Under the pieces are notes generated by a model that was given only the letters and a program-made list of their open reading frames with translations, was not told the origin of the DNA and did no database searches. A DNA stretch of 64,000 bases. Origin: Nematostella vectensis (taxonomy: Eukaryota; Cnidaria; Anthozoa; Actiniaria; Edwardsiidae). The stretch spans positions 13,349,708 through 13,413,707 of the forward strand of contig NC_064046.1 of NCBI RefSeq assembly GCF_932526225.1, in the 5' to 3' direction. A program made the position numbers and the translations under genes. Shown piece after piece: positions 1 through 10,739 of the stretch; position 1 is the stretch's first letter; each line of letters starts with the position of its first letter.

Positions 1-160
1 CGCGCGCTACCGTGGCCACCAATACAAAGTGTTATTGTGCGACGCGCGCTACCGTGGCAACCAAAACAAAGTGTTATAGTGTGGCGCGCGTTACCGTGGC
101 CACCAATACAAAGTGTTATAGTGTGGCCCGCGCTACCGTGGCTGGCACTTTAAAAGTTTG
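1..160. repeat. 42-bp tandem repeat, about 3.4 copies, cut by window edge
   Basis: Units begin at 1, 43, 85 and 127 with CGCGCGCTACCGTGGC or a close variant and contain CAAAGTGTTAT. The period of 42 bases is a multiple of three, so one frame stays open across the copies (12-200, + strand), but nothing else suggests a gene. The array probably continues to the left of the window. Confidence 0.85.
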
Positions 161-430
161 TTGGCTAATTCAATACGAATGCGAGAAACCATATGATTGA
201 AATGAACTTAACTAGCCAACCAGCGATGTAAAGTAATACATCAGTGTACATCGATATGTCTGGCTCCTAGTTATTAAACAGCTCTGCCAGCCGCCATTTT
301 GTCACCCTAACAAAGTATCAAGTGCGAAAAAGGATCCAGTGCGATGTTTTCGAATGATTTGGTAAAAACAGTATTACCCAGTGCACACTAGTGACATAAC
401 GACATAACAACATTGGCGCGCGCACTCTAT

Positions 431-520
431 TAAGCCCGACATAACGACATCATAATGACATAAAAGGAAAACATGTTTTTTCTCTCATGCCGTTATGTTG
501 ATGTCGTTATGTTGGGCTTA
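431..520. repeat. Imperfect inverted repeat (MITE-like hairpin)
   Basis: The left arm, 431-463 (TAAGCCCGACATAACGACAT...), is the approximate reverse complement of the right arm, 487-520 (...ATGTCGTTATGTTGGGCTTA), around a short AT-rich loop. It is likely a small foldback element. No coding content is seen. Confidence 0.7.
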
Positions 521-1353
521 TGTCAAAATGTCGAACCGTTCACACTTGAACATATGAACATAAGGGTGCACGCGCCATGTCATCACTTTGTTCCTTACAA
601 TAATTAATAAAAACAAAAACAAAGGTATGGCTGACAAGGGCACTTTATGTTAATATACAGTGACATTTTTTCATGGTGATTGGTTAATTAGCAAATTAAC
701 TGTCAGATGGCTTTTTGTGAATCATGGATTTTAGGATTTGGTGTGAAATAGGCGCGGGACCCCAGTCCCACTGCAAATTTTTTTTCGCCGGTTTTCCGGT
801 ATAACGACTTTTTAGTGTTTTTTTTTTTTTTTAATGGCACTTGTAGAACAGGCTTCGACTGTCCATGGGGAATTAGGATACTTTGTCAGCGATTTTTTTT
901 TATGTCGTCAGCAATTTCTTTATAAGTTCAACGAGAAAGTGAGCCGTCAACTTATCAATCATGCCTCACACCAACATCACAAGATTGGCCTAACTGGGCA
1001 GGTTTTCGAGCAATGAAATCGAATGTTGTTTCACTCCCTATTTTAGGTAGAACCAAAATACGAATTTCAAATAATACCACTAAACTTTCTCGCCCTCAAT
1101 TTCATTTACTGTACTAGTACTAGCAAGTTTATTTGCTAATTTAGCCAATATATGAGTTCCTGCTTGCACAAACACTACATAGGCTATGGTTACACAGTAC
1201 CGTTCAATTGTTTCGAGAGTTGAAAACAATCGATCGCTAGGGTTTTTAGACAAGAGCAGGGGCGCACGCAGCCTATAGGCCTGCAGTCACTGGACTGCAA
1301 AAAAAAATTGGCAATCTTATTTGCATAACGAGGCGGAAAAATCAGGACATGCG
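521..1353. other. Intergenic, no gene recognised
   Basis: AT-rich sequence with homopolymer T tracts near 780 and 820-832. A 60-codon frame at 834-1016 has no recognisable motif and is probably chance. Confidence 0.5.
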
Positions 1354-1470
1354 CAGGCCTGTAGCCGGGGGGGGATTTAGTACCACTACCAGAGAAATGC
1401 GTGGCTAAATGTGTATACGACCCCCCCCCCCCCCCCCCCCCCCCCGCTCAAAATCCTGGCTGCGGGCCTG
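1354..1470. mobile_element. MITE with terminal CAGGCCTGTAGCC / GGCTGCGGGCCTG
   Basis: The ends are inverted repeats of each other. The interior has a G run near 1376 and a 25-base C run at 1421-1445. It belongs to the same family as the clearer copy at 40820-41004. No target-site duplication is obvious here. Confidence 0.55.
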
Positions 1471-1556
1471 TAGCGGGGAAATTAACATTCAAGTGGTGTT
1501 AAATGCTCGTTACTTTCCCGGCTACCGGGGAGTGTGGACTGCCAAAGGGAGCCCGT

Positions 1557-1630
1557 ACAGACAGACAGACAAAAATAACAGACAGACAGCCAGACAGACA
1601 GACAAAAATAACAGACAGACAGACAGACGG
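1557..1630. repeat. ACAG/CAGACAGA simple repeat
   Basis: Tandem GACA/CAGA tetranucleotide units interrupted by AAAAATAA. Reading frames on both strands across it are low complexity and are not treated as genes. Confidence 0.8.
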
Positions 1631-2819
1631 CGGCGGCTTGTTCTACAGGAAACCCAAATCGACACGATGATCGAAATTATTGTCGTTGCTCGCTGCGCTC
1701 GCTCGAGCAACAATTAGACTATTTGTTTTCGTTTTCTATGAGTCAAATATTCGCAAGGTTTTCCGAATTCAGGATTCAGGATTATACGTTACTCATGAAC
1801 CACTGTAACCTCGTTTGAAGAGAAGCGGGGGGTAGTTTTATTTTCCTCTCCAACTTTGACAAATAGAATCGCTAGATACTCAGGTTAGTGATTTGTCTCC
1901 TTCCGAACTCTGGTACACTTGCTTGTATTCTAAAACTCATAGTTTAAATTTTTGATATGCCTCTAGCTGGTGAATTCTAAGGCTTAATAGTTGCTCAAGT
2001 TTTCCCAAACAATGTGATCGTTTAGCGGTAAAACGCCGCTATTTAAAAATTCTGGCCAGAAGGCTGGAGGGTATCGACCAGAGGTGGCAAACAAGACAAC
2101 CCACCCCTCCCCCTTTCACCTATTTTGTCCCAGTTTCGAAGGGGCGCAGCAATAGATCAATTTTCTTGTTTTTGTCTAGAATAATACTTAGTTATGAATT
2201 TCCTTTTATATTTTTGTTTATTCACATGTTTTCCGCTGCTGGGCGGTTTCAATTACACTCGCTTTCTCCATGGAGGGCCTCAGCGGGTTTCACTTTATAA
2301 CGGAAATTATATTTCGTCGCTTTAGTTTCGTTGCTCCCTTAGGCTAGGGCCCTTCAGCTGGGTCCAGTGCAACTGCTGGCTGAAAATGTTTTTTTTTTCT
2401 TAAAGAGAATTTGCACCATAATGCTTATACATGTCAATACATCTTATACTTTACATTTCCATATTAAAATTAGAGTTTAATACTTTATATTCATGTGTGA
2501 TATTATCTTACTTTATATTCATGTCTGATTTTATCTGTATTACAGAAATTGAGTTGGTTTGTCTATTAGTGAATTTTCTTCCCATAATAATAGCATGGCA
2601 AGTTTTGTGTTGTTTGTTGAAAATAATTCTGAATTACAAAAATAAATTACGAAAACACAAAAAGACATCCAATTGGAAACTACAAAAAGACATTCAAATT
2701 GGATATAATCATGAAAGCTATGTATTTACTTTCACTTTCCAGCCTATTGCAATTTTATTGTTAAGCTCTTAAAGTTTTATCTCTATGGGTTCTTATTTCG
2801 AAGTTGTTTTCGGTTTTCA
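1631..2819. other. Intergenic, no gene recognised
   Basis: No conserved frame was recognised. The 113-codon frame at 2431-2772 is AT-rich, dominated by Ile, Leu and Lys, and looks like chance. Confidence 0.4.
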
Positions 2820-3215
2820 TTGTTGTATTTACTTTCACCTTCCAACCTATCGCGCCATTTGCATGTTACGCCGCGCGAGCTTTTTGTCGTTTTCGCGCCA
2901 AATTTTCACCTGTCTTTTGTTGACGAAATGACGCACGAAAGTCATCAGCTGAAAGCCCCAAAACACCTGCCTTTCGTCATTAATTACATTCATTCCGTGT
3001 TGATTAATTTAAGAAAACCCATTTTCAATTGCAAGCAATGTGTTGGATGCCTAACTAGAGAGAAAGTCTTGTTGATTGAAAAAATAAATGACTTAATAGA
3101 AAAACCGTGGGAGAGAATTGGCGACAACATTACAAACACTAACTATGCAATAAAAGACTTTCACAGACGCATTTGCATGTCCTGTCAAGAAAAACACCGC
3201 TTCGTGTTTTCATAG
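2820..3215 (+). CDS. Unrecognised 131-codon ORF with CxxC pairs
   Basis: An open frame of 131 codons on the + strand. I do not recognise the family. The second half looks more protein-like than neighbouring frames: a CKQCVGC cluster, then a Lys/Glu-rich segment (EKINDLIEKPWERIGDN) and a CMSC pair near the C terminus, which together could bind zinc. The start methionine is only the first ATG. There is no clear promoter, and no splice partners were found. It could be a fragment of a transposon-encoded protein, an orphan gene exon or chance. Confidence 0.25.
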   Translation: MLYLLSPSNLSRHLHVTPRELFVVFAPNFHLSFVDEMTHESHQLKAPKHLPFVINYIHSVLINLRKPIFNCKQCVGCLTREKVLLIEKINDLIEKPWERIGDNITNTNYAIKDFHRRICMSCQEKHRFVFS

Positions 3216-6200
3216 ATCCATGTTTCATTTGAAAAAAGAAACAAAATAGATTTACCTGCTTGGTGCGGTAATTGCGCATGTGCAGGCTAGACCACCCTGC
3301 CCCAGCCTTAGCTAATCGCTAGCTTGCATTTTTAACCATCAGGACGGAATAATAGCATATATTTATCAGCACAAATGTCAACAAGTATGCGTGGTAGAGA
3401 GAGAAAACCACTGTGGCGCCACCTGCACAAGGTTTGACACTGACAAAGCAAAAAAAAAGCGCTTTCAGCAGCTAAACAAATAGGAATCTTACTCTCGACA
3501 GAAATGAGAGGTGATCTTGCAGCTCTTAAGCTTACTGTCTCTCTCTCGTTCTGAATGATCTCCCACAGACAAAAACTCCACATTCTGAGAGTTCAGAAAG
3601 GGGCCTCCATGCTGGATAGTGATTACCGTAAGATTTATGCTGGACACCGAAACCGTAAGTGGAAAAAAAATAATTTTAAATAACTAGATGAATTAATATG
3701 TGCAGTAGAATACGGGAAATGTAGGGTTACTTAACATTCGTCGATTATTGTGAGGAAGCAGACGGGAGAAGACAAGAGCAGGCCCTTTATTTTTGTCTAA
3801 GCACTTTCCTGCAGTATGAGGATAGAGGTGTCTGGAATAATTACAAATGACAATGTTCAGAACGTCAGTGGTTCGAAAACTGGTTTTGAAAACAAATAAT
3901 AGACTAGCCGCAAAGAAATTATAAACGATGCAATAATAAATCTGCATTTCTTGAAACTCGGAGATCCCAAACATGCACCTAAGAACAATTACATACCCCT
4001 ATATTATTTTATAAAGGACAAATGCATAGCAGTGGGAATTTGTTCTAATAAAAATAGCTATAATAGGATTTGTAGGCGTTAAGATGTATAATATTCTTCA
4101 GGTGTTGTCATCAATTTTGCAGAAGTTTGAAGTGGGAATGGTTTAAAGTATGAATTTCCCTCCCTCTTGGAAACACACCAACGAACACATTAATTACAGG
4201 AACAGAAAAAAAAGCTTTTCCCCACAAAAGTAATAATAACACAAAGTATTATATTATTACACTGTGATTGGTACATGTTTTTTCCTTTCAAAGTCATATG
4301 CTTTATTTATTAGGAAATAATATAAAATGTATACATTTAGTAGTAGACCAATCCTAGATTTTGTTTGTGGTATAATTCTTTTTACTCGAAGAGAGATCAA
4401 ATTGATTTTCTCACGTTTAAAATATTATACCATCAACTCATCAATGCATCATTGCAAAAAATAGCAAATGGTTTCCCACAGCAGCTGCGCCGGCTTGAAA
4501 AGACGTAATTTTAATATTATTGATTTTCACCAACTAAAAACAGTATACCGCCATTTCCTTAGCACTATTATTTCAAAAAACGCATCCTTTTATTTTAATT
4601 TTGACTGCTAAGAGCAGTCAGATTTGCAGTGTTTTCGACTACTGTTTACGACTTGATTACTGAGACTCAACATCAGGTGAGCCAGAGGGTATTACAATAT
4701 AGTGTGATTAAAAATGCTAGCGCAGATACCATCTATACTCAATGAAAGCATTCGTCTCCCAGGAGACCATAGTGTAATTCAGAAATTATGGGGTTTACAT
4801 CATTGAACAATTTACCAACTAATTTATCTTCATGAAAAATAAAAACAAGTTAATCGCCATGCTTCTGTACCAGAATCAGGTTTGAAGCTGCACACTAGTT
4901 AATGAATTAAAAAAACCCAAAGAACGGCTGTTCATACGACCGAGAAAGACTGGGCAAACACACACGGCATTCGCGCGACTATATGTTCTTTTTGACGGTT
5001 GCTATGGGTACAGCACTTGCATGGTCTCCAGGCAACTCTTAGAACTAGTTTGGTATGAGTCGTTCACGCCGCTCCTGATTATGAGTGATGGATATAAGTT
5101 TGTTTAAGCCCTTAACGCTAACAGTGTCGAAGCTTTATCACTTTCGTTCCCATAAAAGTCTTGTCGTCTTTGCTTCCTTTAAACATCTTGTTCTCATTTT
5201 TTTAAATTTGGATACAATCAAATACAAATTTTGCTTTGTGGTAATTGCTTTTGTAGTTAAATCACCGAAACCATACATGTCAAAGTGTGTTATTTTGTCT
5301 CGGTTTGAAGAGATATTAACCAACCTCCCTTACCGTCTGCCCCATTCAGCAACAACTGTTAATTTGTTTCTCATTATCCACGGGAAAGGTGCAGCTCCAG
5401 GAATACCAATAAGGAGACACAAGGCTTGTTTCGACTCGTATTGGCTTTGCATTAATTCATTTTGGCTTTTGAGGTAAATTGGTATCGGGCTTATCTAAAC
5501 TTTTCAAGTTTAACACAATAGCATTTAAATTGGAAATTTTTTTTTTGCTATCTAATGTCGAGCACTTTTAGAAGAGGTCTTCCCACCCCAGAAAAAAATG
5601 GAAACCATTTATCAGCTTTTCAAGTTCTTTGTTTTCGTTGCAACAATGGGATGGCCCCCTCACCCCACATTTATGAAGGCGTTTTCGACACTGCTAGCTA
5701 CACTGCAAAGCGTTTAGTTTTCGTTTTCATTTTATTACCTATATCCCCTCTCCGAAATCAACTTTGCATCCTGCTACTTTACCTCACTAACTAACCCCCA
5801 GACATGTGCAGTCCATCTACAACCGCAATACTGCAACGGTATAGACGTTATTATTTTTTACGCCTCCCGATAGCAAACCTGTTGCTCTAGGAAACCTTTT
5901 CCACCCAAGAGTCATGTGTAAAAATAACGCACGCTTGCGTAACCATGGTGAGATATTATCCCTAAACAGAATTCACATCGTTTTTGTTGAACATCGCTGT
6001 AGGTGAGACGTAACCTGGTTTCCTTAGCCACGGCCCCTAATGGTCATTTCCATTAACAAAATATTGGGGTGGCACGGGCCCCTATTGCCCCACCCCCTGG
6101 AATTATATTCGCTTATTGAAGAGACCGGGATTTGCACTATTCTAGGTAGGAAAAACGGTATTTGTTTTACCAAGGATTTGGGTTAACACAACAGTCTGAA

Positions 6201-6473
6201 ATAAGATGGAATTGGAAAACAAAAGCTGCGGATTTAGAATCCTCCGTCGTATTGGTTTGCCTTACCACTTCTCCCAAGGTTTCTTGTATTTCTATCTCTT
6301 TACAACGACATTACGTATACTATTTAATCGAGATTTTTTAATAATTAATGACATATATTTATTAGTAATTGTGAAAAAAAAATTGCTCAAAATTTGACCC
6401 CTTGCTTGGTATCATTTCCGTCTTCTCCACGTTCCCTTCACCCATTTAATCACCTTGACTCGATCTGCTTATC
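3216..6473. other. Gene-poor intergenic stretch
   Basis: AT-rich sequence with scattered frames under 131 codons (for example 5085-5477 and 3693-3974), none with a recognisable domain or convincing splice structure. I see nothing supportable as a gene. Confidence 0.4.
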
Positions 6474-6915
6474 AGGCGAGTATCCAGGATTGGCTGAGGG
6501 GGTAGGGCTGTCCCAAAGATACTCGGCAACTTTTGAGCAACTTTTGGGATTTGTGGCAACTTTTCCTTTTCCGGGCATCTTTTTAAAACGAGAGCAGCTA
6601 TGCTTTTTCTTTTCGGTTTTTAGGGATTTGCTTTTTTTTCTTGTTCTTGGTATCGAACTATTTGCGTTTTTTAGCTTCTTACCTCATTCATAAATCTGGT
6701 AATCATTTATGGTCATTGGTCAACCTGTGGTTTGACGAGCATGCAGTTTTGATGGTCAGCGTTCTTTACTATGATTATTCAAAATTGCGGAATCCTCGAG
6801 TGACGATGAACTTACTATAGAATCCAACCCTCTAACAATAGCTGGAACAGCTGGAGCTAAGCTAAGTACACCTCAGAAATTAACAATTTCTCGAGAAAGA
6901 TAACTCCCAGACAAC

Positions 6916-8643
6916 CTTGCTGGGAAGAAGACTGTCCGTGGAACGTCAGGGCCTGAAGTGCCGACTTGGCAGAGAGTTAAGGAATTCCAAAATGAATATT
7001 TGGTTGCTCGATCTGGAAAACTTAGATGCGAAGCCTGTAAAGAGACGTTATAAAAAAAAGAGCTCTCTGAAAAAGCATGTTACTTCGCAAAAGCATCTAA
7101 GGGACCTTTTCTTGAAAAGTATGGCAATCGATTGACCACTCGATCCCATCTGTCAGAGTTCATCCCTTTAATATCAGAGAAGGAGAAGATGCTGATAAAG
7201 ACTGAAATCTCGGTCTCAAATGGGTTCTCTGTTATCTTTGATGAGAGTTCAAGACTTGGCAAGGCCTTAGCTATCTTATTAAGATATGTTGATCAGCAAT
7301 ATAAAGTCAAGCAGCATCTTGTCAAGATTGAAGTTTAAGCTCGTAGCCTCAATGCAGAACAGCTGGCTCAGCGACTGATTCAATGCTTAGCAGTTGAATA
7401 TGGCATTTTTCCTAATCATCTTCTGGCGGCAATGAGGGATGGTGCTGCTGTAAATGAAGCTGCCTTGCGTCAGGTTGGGTTTTATTTTCCAAATGTTTTT
7501 AATGTGAAGTGCTTTTCACATACCATTGATAATGCTGGGAAACATTTTGAGTTCACAGTGCTAGAGACATTTTCTAGATACTGGAGTCAGTTTACACAAC
7601 CACAAGCTTTGGTTTGCGAATATAGACTGATCTTTAATCACAGTATTTACAACTTATGGCGTATGCCATGAACTTATATGGTATTACAAATAATCATTAT
7701 TAATAACGTCATCTCTGTTATATGATACTTAAATAAAGTGTGCTAATACACTACACAGCCCTGCAGCCAGACTAGCTTGGAAGACAAGAACAGGAACTTC
7801 TATGAAGCTGAGATCAGAGACAAGATGGTGGAGTAATTATGAAGTGCTTGATTTGGTTACCCAGTACTATGGAGATGTGGAGCCCTTCTTGAGAGAGAAT
7901 GACCACCTCTCACCCATGTGCAGAGCCAAGCTGCTGGAGGTGTTTGATGATCCTGAGGCTACACGTGACCTAGAAATGGAGTTGGCTGCTTTGGCTGATG
8001 CAGGCAAGCATTTCGTTTCTGCCACCTATTATCTAAAAGGAGATGGGGCCCTTGTATTTCCCTTTTATGAGCGCCTGTCTACAGTAGCCCATGCTATTGC
8101 CATTGAGGCATACCGGAATGTTTAGGAAAAAGCAAAGCAGCATGCAAATGATGATCCTGGTATCTACAACGAGCTGGTTGCAAAGGCAAAGGCCTGCATT
8201 GCTCCATGTTTTCAATATTCTCAAAGGAAATTTAGTGTAGAATTCCGTTCTACCGTGCTTGCCTTCAAGGCAGCACGCTAGTGTTGCCCTGAGAAGGTAC
8301 AGGAACTGCACCCTGCAAATGCAGCATCTGTAGAGGAGCTACAGTTTGGATTTTTCTCCAATGATGAGGTTGCTTCTCTGGTTGAAGAGTTACCAAGCTA
8401 CTTGGCCGCTGCAGATGAAGTAGTTTGCACCACAGAGAAGGAGAAAGTATCTTGGTGGGCAGATCATGTCTTCCTAACTGGTCAGTGGCTACGAAGATCT
8501 TACTCATCCAACCAAGCTTGGCAGCAGCAGAGAGAGTATTCAGTCTCCTACAAAATGCTTTTAGCCGACAGAAGGACAGTGCACTAGAGGAGACACTTGA
8601 AGTGTCTGTGATGCTCAGATATAATGACAACAAGCGAGTTTGA
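6916..8643 (+). pseudogene. hAT-family transposase, disrupted
   Basis: Successive fragments in different frames keep the order of a hAT transposase. A BED-like zinc finger lies near 6960-7115, with CEAC and then HVTSQKH; the two halves are in different frames, separated by a stop and a frameshift in an A-rich run at about 7051. The catalytic-core pieces follow: DGAAVNEAAL with VKCFSHTIDNAGKHF at 7438-7550, and LRSETRWWSNYEVLD at 7805-7850. The C-terminal dimerisation motif QPSLAAAERVFSLL lies near 8500-8545. At least three stops or frameshifts and a non-coding gap (7672-7800, possibly a former intron) separate them. No active product is expected. Confidence 0.85.
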
Positions 8644-8717
8644 AGTGCCTGTGATGCTCAGATATAATGGCAACAAGGGAGTTTGAAGTGCCTGTGATGC
8701 TCAGATATAATGGCAAC
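8598..8717. repeat. 43-bp tandem repeat, three copies, at the transposase 3' end
   Basis: Three consecutive units of about 43 bases, each starting GAAGTGYCTGTGATGCTCAG, span the last transposase codons and the sequence just after them. Copies differ by single bases. The duplication arose inside the hAT element. Confidence 0.8.
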
Positions 8718-9270
8718 ATGGGTGTGTGGCCTCACTAGCCTGCATGTGCTTTGGCTGTCAGCCATGTTGTTATAAAACTCACATGGACAACTCTTTCTTT
8801 AAGTTGCACTGTGAACCAAGTTGTTTCGTTTTTTCATGATGCCTCTTTTATTGCATCATAATTTATATACATATTACATTGCATATTACATATTTACATT
8901 AAATTTCCAATCAATGTTTTTTTAATGTTGAAAAGAATTGTTAATCAGCATTCTCTCAGCAACTTTAAAAAATATAGTCAATTTTTTAGCAAATTTTTAC
9001 ACTTGGGGCAATTTTTCAATATTACTTATTCCATTTTTTGAGCATCTTTTTGGCAACTTTTGCAAATTTGTGGCAACTTTTGCAATTTTTGGAGCAACTT
9101 TTGGCAACTTTTTGGTATTTTTGGAGCATCTTTTTAAGAAATTTGGAGCATCTTTGGGACAGCCTTAGTAGGGGGCGGTTATAGGCATCATATAGGAAAA
9201 GCATAGTATTTGGAGATTCCTTAATAAGAAATGACCCACTTCTTGGCACCCCCCTGTGTATGCACCTGCG

Positions 9271-10629
9271 TAAAGCAAGTATTATTAAGTGTAATAAAAT
9301 TTAGTGCAGCTAGTTTTTTTCCTCCAGGTGAAGGGAAAGAAGTTCTTGAGATGTCTGAATTTCACCTAGCTCCAGATTTCAACACCTTCACTATTCTCTA
9401 CAAGTATTCTAGTAATATTAGAATATTGGCTACCCGAACCACTTCCGATTTGCCTTAGGGGCTCGAGTTATCGGGAGTAAATTGAGTTTTGTGCAAGGTT
9501 TCATCCGTCCCCAGGCACACCCTTTCTTTAATCATCCCTTATTCGTCTATAACCATGCACACATACGCGTACCTATCTCATCTCAACTGGGAGCTCTCTG
9601 TTTACCATTAATGTCAAATTCAGAATCTCAAATGTAATAAATGAAAATGCGAACGTGATCCATGTCAGTTTGGCTTATCGATCACTGGATCAAACATTCC
9701 GTCAAAATATCGGATATGGAAACCGATAATCAAAATGAAAGAAATCATTGAATTAATATAAGATTTAAAAAAACATTATAAATGGGAATTTGCACGTGAT
9801 TAAGGACTTTTAAGCCCCGAACTATCATTATTTATTGCAGTGATTTATTGTTACCAGTAGTTGCTTAAAGTCTTGCGTGGAATTCAAACGAGCTTCCAAG
9901 TGTAACTCGGTAAACAAAGACATTTACTATGCTTCAGGTCTGGAATAACTTTATGTCCACTTCCAAACTATCGCCTGAATGTCAATTTCCTCTTTTCGCA
10001 ACCCTGCCAAGGTTATCAAAGTACCAGAAAACAACAAGGTACGATAAAAATAGTATTATAGGCTAAAGAAAGTCATATGGATAAGAATAAAATGCCCTGT
10101 GGTCTAGATACCAATTTCCTCTTTTTCTCGAGACACTGCGAAGTTGACATCTAACTACATGGAAAAAACATGCTACGATATAAAAAAAAGTAATTGCATT
10201 TTAGGATGTAAAATTTGATGGATAACTGCGAAATTTACGGACCTGGATGCCAATCCCCTGTTTCTCTTGAAACACTGCAAAACTGGTATTTAACTAAAAT
10301 ACCCACAATATGAGAAATGGACAAAAATGAATTTAGGGTATAAAATATCCTTTGGTGTGAAAGAAATCATATTCTCACCAGCGATATGGACTATCATCCC
10401 TTATTATCCTTAGTCTACTCAAACAGGGATGACAGAAGGCTAAGATTAATTTCAGAAAGCTTCCTGTGAGATGGTGAAACTAATAACGATGTTTGCCGTT
10501 GGGAACCGGAAATTTCTATCGGGCCAAAAGAAGTGCTCATTATTTAGACATGGTGGGCGGGAGATTTGTGTTTTACAAGGTGTTTGTTTGAGGGTGTTTG
10601 TTTTGGACGCTGTTGCTTTAGGATTCCAA
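9271..10629. other. Intergenic, no gene recognised
   Basis: AT-rich sequence. Loosely repeated phrases such as 'CAATTTCCTCTTTTTCTCGAG' near 9984-10130 and 10252-10270 hint at a diverged repeat of about 130 bases, but no gene is seen. Confidence 0.4.
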
Positions 10630-10739
10630 ACCGGGGGGGGGTGCACAGGATGCGCGTGCATCCCCCTTGAAATACTATGCTTTTTCCATATGATACCTAT
10701 GACTGCGCGACCCTTAAGCCAATCCTGGGTACGCGCCTG
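10630..10739 (-). mobile_element. MITE family A, partial copy
   Basis: Contains the family core (ATACTATGCTTTTTCCATAT, CCTATGACTGCGCG) and the terminal CCAATCCTGGGTACGCGCCT. The opposite end is near the G run at 10638. Frames on both strands here only reflect the repeat. Confidence 0.6.

Larger units (their letters stand above)
6506..9164 (+). mobile_element. Decayed autonomous-type hAT transposon
   Basis: The ends are inverted repeats: GGCTGTCCCAAAGATACTC at 6506 and its reverse complement (GAGCATCTTTGGGACAGCC) ending at 9164, with one mismatch over 19 bases. Between them lies a broken hAT-type transposase (6916-8643). Just inside both ends are many copies of GCAACTTTT, probably subterminal transposase-binding repeats. 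A perfect 8-bp target duplication is not visible (GGGGTAGG against TTAGTAGG is only a partial match), consistent with an old insertion. The 2.66-kb length fits a complete element. Confidence 0.8.
6474..9270. mobile_element. MITE family A copy, split by a hAT insertion
   Basis: The left part, 6474-6505 (AGGCGAGTATCCAGGATTGG), and the right part, 9165-9270 (starting TTAGTAGGGGGCGGTTATAG and ending near GCACCTGCG), together match a short repeat seen intact at 34290-34440 and in part near 10630-10739 and 30152-30235. The hAT element at 6506-9164 sits between them, so this MITE was already in place when the hAT landed. Confidence 0.7.

Noticed and set aside
1409..1717. 102-codon proline/arginine ORF
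   Set aside because: It comes from a 25-base C run and a CAGA simple repeat.
5085..5477. 130-codon plus-strand ORF
   Set aside because: Hydrophobic AT-driven composition, no recognisable motif and no convincing exon partners.
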